From contig RFIU01000060.1 in assembly GCA_003695555.1 (NCBI GenBank), forward strand, positions 1-5,407: DNA of 5,407 nt, in the 5' to 3' direction. The notes beneath the pieces are model-generated. The model made no database searches, was not told the origin of the DNA, and saw only the letters and a program-made list of their open reading frames with translations. Position 1 is the first letter of the stretch. Each line of letters starts with the position of its first letter. This document shows positions 1 to 5,407 of this stretch, one piece after another. The translations under genes were made by a program, and so were the position numbers. This stretch comes from Alphaproteobacteria bacterium (GTDB lineage Bacteria; Pseudomonadota; Alphaproteobacteria; Sphingomonadales; Rhodothalassiaceae).

Positions 1-1
1 C

Positions 2-826
2 CTGTTCTGGGAGGGGCGCGTGAATCGCAGCGACCTGATGAAGCAGTTCGGGATCTCGGTGAACCAGGCCACCTACGACCTCAGCCGCTACATGGAGATG
101 GCCCCGGACAACATGGTCTACGACAAGAGCGCGCGCACCTATGTGCGTGGCCCAGACTTCGCGTGCCGATTCCGCCCGCCAGACGCCGCCCGCTATCTCG
201 CCCAGCTCCGGCTTGTCGCCGACGATGTGATGGATCCTGCTGAGTGCTGGATCGCAAAGCTTCCGCCTTTTGCCGTGGCACCAACGCCAGTGCGGGGCGT
301 CGATCCCGTGACGCTGCGCTCAGTGCTCGACGCCATCCACCGGTCCGAGGCGATCGAGGTGAAGTACCAGTCCCTGTCGAGCCCGGAGCCGCGCTGGCGT
401 TGGATCGCGCCTCACGCCATCGCATTCGACGGCTTCCGCTGGCACGCCCGGGCGTTCTGCCTGATCGATGACTGCTTCAAGGATTTCCTGCTCTCACGGA
501 TCCTCGACATCCGTGGGTCGCGAGAGAGCGCCACATTGGCCGACGACGACAGCGATTGGCATTCCGAGGTCACCCTGGAGGTCGGCCCCCACCCTGATCT
601 CTCGGAGGCGCAGGCCAAGGTCATCGCGCTCGACTATGGGATACGAGGCGGCAAGGCGAAGATCACGGTTAGGCGCGCGCTTCTCTACTACGCGCTCAGG
701 CGGCTCGGGCTCGATACCGACCCGGCCGCGCGGCGCCCACAGGATCAGCAGATTGTTCTACTAAACAGGGATGCGCTTGGTGCGCCGGCTTCATCCGGGC
801 CACGCAGACCGCAGACGGGCAGATAG
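2..826 (+). CDS. WYL-domain transcriptional regulator with N-terminal helix-turn-helix (5'-truncated)
   Basis: Probable DNA-binding regulator of the downstream defence genes. The frame is open from base 2 (LFWEGRV...) and ends at TAG 824-826. A GTG at 20 could serve as a start, but the residues before it (LFWEGR) continue the helix of a winged HTH, so the gene most likely begins outside the window. Seen, in order: an HTH at about 17-115 (NRSDLMKQFGISVNQATYDLSRY); a WYL domain at about 325-520 (EVKYQSL, WIAPHAIAFDGFRWHARAFC, FKDFLLSRI), where the eponymous Trp-Tyr-Leu triplet reads Trp-His-Ala; and a WCX-like C-terminal extension at about 565-760 (VTLEVGPHPDLS, LLYYALRRLGL, QQIVLLNRD). From family knowledge, WYL domains sense nucleic-acid or nucleotide ligands, and related regulators (BrxR, CapW) repress defence operons. 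Control of this operon is inferred from position: it is first, on the same strand, 34 bases before the helicase gene. Repressor versus activator cannot be told from sequence. Confidence 0.88.
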   Translation: MFWEGRVNRSDLMKQFGISVNQATYDLSRYMEMAPDNMVYDKSARTYVRGPDFACRFRPPDAARYLAQLRLVADDVMDPAECWIAKLPPFAVAPTPVRGVDPVTLRSVLDAIHRSEAIEVKYQSLSSPEPRWRWIAPHAIAFDGFRWHARAFCLIDDCFKDFLLSRILDIRGSRESATLADDDSDWHSEVTLEVGPHPDLSEAQAKVIALDYGIRGGKAKITVRRALLYYALRRLGLDTDPAARRPQDQQIVLLNRDALGAPASSGPRRPQTGR

Positions 827-845
827 ATACAAGATATTGTTGAGT

Positions 846-850
846 AGGGA
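846..850 (+). promoter_or_regulatory. Weak Shine-Dalgarno-like site of the UvrD-like gene
   Basis: AGGGA lies 10 bases before ATG 861. It is a modest match to the anti-SD, but it favours 861 over the in-frame ATG at 771. That upstream start would overlap the WYL gene by 56 bases and add a 30-residue Arg-rich leader (MRLVRRLHPGH...) unlike an SF1 helicase N-terminus. Confidence 0.4.
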
Positions 851-860
851 TCCTGTCAGC

Positions 861-2732
861 ATGAACACTCTCGACCAGGCGACGCTGGATGCCGAATGGG
901 ACGCCAACCAGCTACAAGTGATCGAAGCAGATGCCGACGCTCGGCTTTTGGTCGAAGCGGGTCCCGGAACCGGCAAGACGGCCGTTGCTTGTGCACGACT
1001 TGCTCACCTGATCAGAGAAGAGGATGTCGAACCGAGCAATACTTGGATGATCAGCTTCACTCGGACTGCAGTGGCAGAAATCCGCGCGAGGCTTCATTCC
1101 TACGTCGGCGATGCTTCCTTTGCGATCAGGATAGCGACGATCGACTCTCACGCGTGGTCCATTCATTCGGGGCACGACCCGAATGCAAGGCTGACCGGGT
1201 CCTACGAAGAAAACATCGCGCGGGTCATCGATCTCTTGAAGACTGACGAAGATGTGGCCGATGAACTGTCGCAGATCGAACATGTCGTAATCGACGAGGC
1301 ACAGGACCTCGTAGGTCAGCGAGCAGACCTGATCGAAGAGCTGGTCAAGAGATTGCCGCCTGATTGCGGGGTCACGGTGTTCGCCGACGAGGCCCAAGCC
1401 ATCTATGGGTTCTCGGACGATAATGTCGGACGTCGCAACGTTGGCGCTGCCAGATCAGGGAAGCCGCTGCTCGACAGGCTACGCTCAGAGAACTCCCTAC
1501 GCTTCGAGACACTGATCCTTAAGGAGATCTATCGCACGTCGTCGCCGGGACTTCGAAAGATCTTTTCCGATCTGCGGAAGAATGTCCTCGACAAGAACAG
1601 GCATCGCGACGGCTTTCACGCCGATATGGCGGAAAGAATACGCGAGTTTGCGGACAAAAAGGGCTTGACGTGGACCAAGATGAAGGTGGCCGACTTCACG
1701 AGTAACGATCTTCTGCTCTTCCGAACGCGTGGGGAGGTGCTGATGGCTTCACAATTCTGCGACCTCCCACATCGGCTGCGCCTTTCGGGATATGGAGCCA
1801 CGCTCCCGCCGTGGCTTGCCATTTGTTTCTGGGATTTCGATGATAGGTACTTGGCTGAGCGCAGTTTTCTTGATCTATGGGCAAAGCGAATTGAAAATGG
1901 AGTTGCAGCGCCATATGGGCCGGCTGAAGCGTGGAAGCGCCTCTTGCGTGTCGCGGGTCGCGGTGACGGGTCGGTCGACATGCGCAACCTGAGAATACGG
2001 CTGAGTCGGGCACGACCGCCGGTGGAACTGGCGCTCTCCGAGTATGGCTTGGAAGGCCCGATAGTCGGAACCATCCACGCCAGCAAAGGTCGTGAAGCCA
2101 CCAATGTGGTACTTCTTATTCCCAGCGGTGCTGAATTCGAGTCCGTCGACGACGAGGTAGAGGAAGCGCGAGTGCTCTTTGTAGGTGCGACACGCGCTCG
2201 CACTTCCCTCATTGTCGGGGAAAGCGGCAATATCCGTTCTTCAACACTTCCCTCGGGACGCACCTTTCGGACGGTGAGGAACGGGAAGTCCACGATGGTT
2301 GAAGTCGGCCGAGACGGTGACATTACTGCTCGCGGACTGGTTGGCCGCCGCGAGTTCACCGAGGACTTGGCAAGAGCTGGTCAGGCTTTCCTTGCGGAGC
2401 GTGCAGGTGTCGTCACCACATACAAGCTGGAAGCAGATCCCGATTTGGATTGGCAGTATCGAATTTGGAACGGTGACGAAGATCCTTGCGTGGGAGTTCT
2501 ATCCCGCAATCTGACGTTCGACCTTTGGGAAATACTGGCGAACAGGAGACAGCAGCACACTCACAAGCCACCAACCTATGTGAACCATGTACGGGGTCAG
2601 GGCAGCGCGACGATAGTGCTGGGCCCCGATGACAGCGACCTCGAGGCCATCAACGAGCCTTGGGCCGCTTCTGGCTTCGTGCTTGCGCCGAGAATCGCAG
2701 CTTTCCCACCATTCTACTTCTATCGTCGGTAA
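861..2732 (+). CDS. UvrD/Rep-like superfamily 1A DNA helicase, complete
   Basis: A predicted ATP-dependent 3'-5' DNA helicase or translocase of 623 residues, acting in the cytoplasm on DNA. Motifs, numbered from ATG 861: Q-motif-like ANQLQVI (15-21); Walker A AGPGTGKT (33-40); motif Ia SFTRTAVAEIRARL (from 65); motif II VVIDEAQD with DEAQ at 145-148; motif III TVFADEAQAIYGF (D176, Q179); motif IV IYRTS with R225; motif V GTIHASKGREA (H406, K409, G410, E412); motif VI GATRAR (442-447). All catalytic residues are present, so it should be active. At 623 residues it is shorter than UvrD, Rep or PcrA (about 670-720), and no nuclease motif is apparent. Residues from about 455 to the end form a region I cannot assign, ending in PWAASGFVLAPRIAAFPPF. 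It follows the WYL gene by 34 bases and precedes the DrmA-like gene by 8, implying one operon. Its base composition is lower in GC than either neighbour. It could be a DISARM accessory or an independent defence helicase; the role is inferred. Confidence 0.9.
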   Translation: MNTLDQATLDAEWDANQLQVIEADADARLLVEAGPGTGKTAVACARLAHLIREEDVEPSNTWMISFTRTAVAEIRARLHSYVGDASFAIRIATIDSHAWSIHSGHDPNARLTGSYEENIARVIDLLKTDEDVADELSQIEHVVIDEAQDLVGQRADLIEELVKRLPPDCGVTVFADEAQAIYGFSDDNVGRRNVGAARSGKPLLDRLRSENSLRFETLILKEIYRTSSPGLRKIFSDLRKNVLDKNRHRDGFHADMAERIREFADKKGLTWTKMKVADFTSNDLLLFRTRGEVLMASQFCDLPHRLRLSGYGATLPPWLAICFWDFDDRYLAERSFLDLWAKRIENGVAAPYGPAEAWKRLLRVAGRGDGSVDMRNLRIRLSRARPPVELALSEYGLEGPIVGTIHASKGREATNVVLLIPSGAEFESVDDEVEEARVLFVGATRARTSLIVGESGNIRSSTLPSGRTFRTVRNGKSTMVEVGRDGDITARGLVGRREFTEDLARAGQAFLAERAGVVTTYKLEADPDLDWQYRIWNGDEDPCVGVLSRNLTFDLWEILANRRQQHTHKPPTYVNHVRGQGSATIVLGPDDSDLEAINEPWAASGFVLAPRIAAFPPFYFYRR

Positions 2733-2740
2733 TAGCTCTA

Positions 2741-5407
2741 ATGCAGGACAGATCAGAAGACAGAGACCTCGTTGCCCTCAGGCTTGCCGAGGATCTTGTG
2801 GGCCCGCGCGCGGAAGACGAGGAACTCCCCGCGCGACCGTCCGATGTCTATCTTACCGGCATCCTGTGGCCACAGCGCACCGCCATGTCGGGCGAGGATG
2901 ACGAGCGCCTTGGCACTGCGGGAGCAGGCAACGGAGAGGATAACGATGCCGAAGGCGATGCGATCCGAACTGGATCGGTGCAGAAGCCTTCAGTCGCTGG
3001 TATCTCCTTCAGCGCAAAGGCAGAAGGTACCCCGAAGGTACGCGTCGTCTGCAGCTTCAGCACCTATCGGGCCGAGACGCGCGACGACAACAAAGTATGG
3101 GTTCGGAAATCTCATCGAGTCGAGATCCCCGCTCTTGAACTGACACCCGGTCCGACGCGCAAGATTCAGCTAGCTGAATACGGAGGCGGGCTGCCTGACG
3201 CTTACCTGAGCGTCAGATGCATCAAGGCTGCGGATACCGTCCTGGTGACCCTCGCTCTCGTCAATTCGGCAACTCCGGGGAAGGAAAGAAGCGAGATCGA
3301 GGAAGCTTCACTCTTTCAGACCTCACTCCGCATCGAGCCCTGCGAGGGTTCTCTATTGGTCCCCAAGCCTCCAAGGCGGGCCGCTGCAGTAGCATCAACT
3401 GCTCACGGCGAAGCCGGCACTGTCACGGACGAGGAAAGCGGAGCGCTTCTCTACAGGAACGTCGCAGAATTTGCCGTCGGCCACGTCTGCTCGGCGGAGT
3501 GGGAAGAAGAAGAGGCTTCGGCAGGCTCACAACCCCGTGCCCGATGGGTGGCGACGACATGGCTGCCCTCGGCCATCGTCGAGGGCGTGGATCCCAATGG
3601 TCATCCGTATTTCGCCGAGCTCGGAAGGGAGCAAGGGAGTTTTGACCCCCTTTCGGCGGAGGCGCTGGCCACCGCCGACCCGGACACCTTGCAGGCAGGG
3701 CTCCGTGCCTTCTGCGCCGCCTACCAACGTTGGATCGAGGAGCAGCAAAAGCGGCTGGACGACCCCTCGGACGTCGCCCCGGAACTGAAGTATGTTGCCG
3801 AGGCACACCTCAATCAGTGCAACAAGGCACTGAGCCGGATGCAAGCATCCGTCGACGAACTCGGCGCCAACCCGAAGCTCCGGAGAGCATTCCAGCTGGC
3901 AAACTTCGCCATGCACCTGCAGCACTCGTGGGACAAGTCGAAGAGCCGTCATGGCCCCCTCCGCTGGCGCCCGTTCCAGCTGGGCTTTCTGCTTCTGAGC
4001 GCTCCGTCGTCAGTGATCCGGGATCACGAGCACCGAGGAATCATGGACCTGCTATGGTTCCCGACGGGGGGTGGCAAGACCGAGGCTTATCTGGCGCTCA
4101 TCGCTTGCATCGCGATTTATCGCCGTCTTTCAGACAATACCGACGACCACAGCGGTGTTTGCGCACTGATGCGCTATACATTGCGGCTACTTACAACCCA
4201 GCAGTTTGCGCGCTCCGCCGCCATGATCCTGGCTCTCGAGGCTATTCGCTCTGGCCGCGTAGCCGCTCCCGAGGGACTGCCGCTTCGGGGCGAAGAGCCT
4301 TTCTCGATCGGCCTGTGGGTTGGTGGTGATGCTACCCCCAACAAGCGGACCGCCGCTTTCGCTTCTATCGTCCAGCGTTCGCAGGAGGTGGCGTCGCCAA
4401 AACAACTCGCACGTTGCCCTGCCTGCGATTCGAAGCTTAACTGGGCGATGGCAAGCCCGACATCGCCTGTGGAGGTTTCGTGCGAGAACCCCGTTTGCGT
4501 GATTTCCGGGCTGCTCCCGGTTCATACAGTGGATGAGGATGTCTACGACAAGCGCCCGACGCTCCTCATCGGTACGGCCGACAAATTCGCTCAAGTTGTT
4601 CGCGAAAAGCGCACCAACCGCCTGTTTGCCGTCTCTGAAGGGTCACCCCCGGACCTGATCATCCAGGACGAGCTGCATCTCATTTCGGGTCCGCTCGGAA
4701 CAATAGCTGGCATCTATGAATCCGCATTCGATCTGATGTTCGCGGCACGCGGATATCGAACCAAGGTAATAGGCTCGACTGCTACCATCCGCAGGGCGAC
4801 GGAGCAGGTTCGAGCCCTTTTCGATCGAGAGGCGTTTCAATTTCCGCCACCAGGAATTGACCACGATGATTCGTGTTTCGCCGTCCGGGACACGCGAGAA
4901 AGCGCCAAGGGTCGACGGTACATCGGTGTCACGACGGCAGGGCGATCCGCCAAGTTCACGTTGCAGGCCGTGGCCGGCTCCTTGCTGCAGACCGCCTTTG
5001 GCGCGTTCAGCGACGATGTCAGGCGGGACGCCTACTGGACGCTTGTCGGATACTTCAACTCGCTGCGTGAGCTCGGTGGCGCCCTGGTCCTCATGCACGA
5101 TGACGTCACCGACAGTATCGCTCTCTATGCGAACGCGCGGGGCGAAGATGAACGGCCTCTCTTCAACGTGGAAGAGCTCACCTCTCGCCGGACCCAGGAA
5201 GAGATCAGAGACATGCTCCAGCTTCTTGACATCAGGGCTGGTGAACCCGGCGCTGTCGATGCGGTTCTGGCAACGAACATGGTCAGCGTTGGCGTCGACA
5301 TCTCCCGGCTGGGTCTGATGCTGGTCAACGGGCAGCATCAGACCCAGTCGGGAGATGTCGACGCCAACACTGACCATGTTCGTCGCCAGCACTGCATCGA
5401 CTGCGCC
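2741..5407 (+). CDS. drmA: DrmA-like DISARM helicase (3'-truncated; last 24 codons chimeric or rearranged)
   Basis: An SF2-type ATPase/helicase resembling DrmA, which in known DISARM systems pairs with DrmB to bind and translocate on invading DNA. The frame is open for 889 codons from ATG 2741 to the edge; DrmA proteins are usually over 1,000 residues. Seen: an N-terminal segment with LVGPR (19-23), DVYLTGILWP and PSVAGISF, typical of the family; an acidic linker (51-73, rich in Gly, Glu and Asp); Walker A FPTGGGKTEAY with K446 and T447; MRYTLRLLTTQQFARS as motif Ia region; a zinc ribbon with C559, C562, C581, C586; VDEDVYDKRPTLLIGTADKF; motif II DELH at 643-646 within IQDELHLISGPLG; motif III GSTAT (678-682); motif V ATNMVSVGVDISRLGLM (844-860) then LVNGQ. 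After Q865 a family member should run on towards an arginine-finger motif VI (QATSRVGR-like). Here the frame instead enters the reverse complement of its own motif V region, so residues 866-889 (HQTQSGDVD...) are not DrmA. Genuine coding is supported only to about 5335. The start lies 8 bases after the UvrD-like stop without a clear SD, suggesting translational coupling. Confidence 0.88.
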   Translation, partial: MQDRSEDRDLVALRLAEDLVGPRAEDEELPARPSDVYLTGILWPQRTAMSGEDDERLGTAGAGNGEDNDAEGDAIRTGSVQKPSVAGISFSAKAEGTPKVRVVCSFSTYRAETRDDNKVWVRKSHRVEIPALELTPGPTRKIQLAEYGGGLPDAYLSVRCIKAADTVLVTLALVNSATPGKERSEIEEASLFQTSLRIEPCEGSLLVPKPPRRAAAVASTAHGEAGTVTDEESGALLYRNVAEFAVGHVCSAEWEEEEASAGSQPRARWVATTWLPSAIVEGVDPNGHPYFAELGREQGSFDPLSAEALATADPDTLQAGLRAFCAAYQRWIEEQQKRLDDPSDVAPELKYVAEAHLNQCNKALSRMQASVDELGANPKLRRAFQLANFAMHLQHSWDKSKSRHGPLRWRPFQLGFLLLSAPSSVIRDHEHRGIMDLLWFPTGGGKTEAYLALIACIAIYRRLSDNTDDHSGVCALMRYTLRLLTTQQFARSAAMILALEAIRSGRVAAPEGLPLRGEEPFSIGLWVGGDATPNKRTAAFASIVQRSQEVASPKQLARCPACDSKLNWAMASPTSPVEVSCENPVCVISGLLPVHTVDEDVYDKRPTLLIGTADKFAQVVREKRTNRLFAVSEGSPPDLIIQDELHLISGPLGTIAGIYESAFDLMFAARGYRTKVIGSTATIRRATEQVRALFDREAFQFPPPGIDHDDSCFAVRDTRESAKGRRYIGVTTAGRSAKFTLQAVAGSLLQTAFGAFSDDVRRDAYWTLVGYFNSLRELGGALVLMHDDVTDSIALYANARGEDERPLFNVEELTSRRTQEEIRDMLQLLDIRAGEPGAVDAVLATNMVSVGVDISRLGLMLVNGQHQTQSGDVDANTDHVRRQHCIDCA
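5249..5407. repeat. Near-perfect inverted repeat, 75-base arms with a 9-base spacer
   Basis: The left arm 5249-5323 and right arm 5333-5407 are reverse complements with 69 of 75 matches; the spacer 5324-5332 is gtcaacggg. The right arm reaches the last base, so the repeat may continue beyond the window. Read as DrmA codons, both arms encode the same 25 residues, from GAVDAVLATN to LGLML. The six differences are GCT/GCA, GCG/GCA, GTT/GTG, GCA/GCG, AGC/AGT and CGG/CGA, all synonymous. CAG at 5333-5335 fits both sides (Gln of VNGQ, and the complement of the CTG that ends the arm), a short microhomology at the junction. Confidence 0.95.
5333..5407 (-). pseudogene. Fragment of a second, diverged drmA allele on the opposite strand
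   Basis: Read on the minus strand from 5407, these 25 codons give GAVDAVLATN followed by MVSVGVDISRLGLML, identical in protein to DrmA residues 837-861 of the + strand gene. The nucleotide sequence differs at six silent sites. On the minus strand the homology stops at 5333 and the frame then runs into the antisense of the first copy (PVDQHQTQ...), so this copy is also broken at the junction. It is either a real inverted duplicate or part of another strain's gene joined by a chimera. Its upstream part lies outside the window. Confidence 0.75.

Noticed and set aside
771..860. Upstream ATG extending the UvrD-like protein by 30 residues
   Set aside because: It would overlap the end of the WYL gene and yields a basic leader unlike SF1 helicases; ATG 861 has an SD-like AGGGA and gives a normal N-terminus before the Walker A motif.
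1616..2359. A 247-codon open frame on the minus strand inside the UvrD-like gene
   Set aside because: Ser/Arg/Pro-rich translation without motifs, fully antisense to conserved helicase motifs IV-VI; a shadow of the real gene.
3730..4329. A 199-codon + strand open frame overlapping drmA in another frame
   Set aside because: Arg/Pro/Ala-rich shadow typical of high-GC DNA; the overlapped drmA frame carries Walker A and the motif Ia region.
4643..5392. A 249-codon open frame on the minus strand beginning MLATNMVSVGVDISRLGLM
   Set aside because: Its first 21 residues are real DrmA motif V from the right arm of the inverted repeat. The remainder is antisense of the + strand drmA with no family resemblance, so it is not a gene, only a marker of the junction.
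5249..5407. Long hairpin as a transcription terminator or regulatory cruciform
   Set aside because: The arms encode a conserved helicase motif and differ only at silent sites, with no U-tract; gene-fragment duplication or chimerism explains it better than selection for an RNA or DNA hairpin.
1..5407. CRISPR array, tRNA/rRNA, insertion sequence or attachment site
   Set aside because: No spaced direct repeats, no RNA gene, no transposase and no terminal repeats were seen other than the inverted repeat at the 3' end.

Overview
The window looks like part of an antiphage defence island from a moderately high-GC bacterium. Codon use and protein style suggest Pseudomonadota, perhaps Alphaproteobacteria, but this assignment is weak because no rRNA or tRNA is present. 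Everything real that I can see is on the + strand, tightly packed as one probable operon of three genes, and both outer genes are cut by the window edges.

Layout: (1) about 2-826 holds the 3' part of a WYL-domain transcriptional regulator with an N-terminal helix-turn-helix, of the type that often heads BREX, CBASS and other defence operons. (2) 861-2732 encodes a complete, compact SF1A (UvrD/Rep-like) helicase of 623 residues with all hallmark motifs and an unassigned C-terminal region. (3) 2741 to the window end encodes a large SF2 helicase-like protein. Its motifs (FPTGGGKTEAY Walker A, a zinc ribbon, IQDELHLISGPLG motif II, ATNMVSVGVDISRLGLM motif V) match DrmA, the helicase of the DISARM defence system. 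DISARM normally also has drmB (DUF1998), drmC (PLD nuclease) and a DNA methylase; none is visible here, and they could lie beyond the 3' end. Gaps between genes are 34 and 8 bases, so co-transcription from a promoter left of the window is likely. No intergenic stretch over 300 bases exists.

Working model (inference): the WYL protein controls the operon, the DrmA-like ATPase is the core DNA translocase, and the UvrD-like helicase is a non-canonical accessory in the place where known DISARM loci carry drmD/drmMI or drmE.

The most striking sequence feature is at the very end. The last 75 bases (5333-5407) are a near-perfect reverse complement of 5249-5323, separated by 9 bases. The arms differ at 6 of 75 positions, and all six are synonymous third-codon positions when both arms are read as DrmA motif V. 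The right arm is therefore a piece of a second, slightly diverged drmA allele on the opposite strand. Either this is a chimeric contig end joining two strains or copies, or it is a real tail-to-tail inverted partial duplication that breaks drmA. The + strand frame stays open through the junction, so the last 24 residues of the apparent protein are not genuine DrmA sequence.
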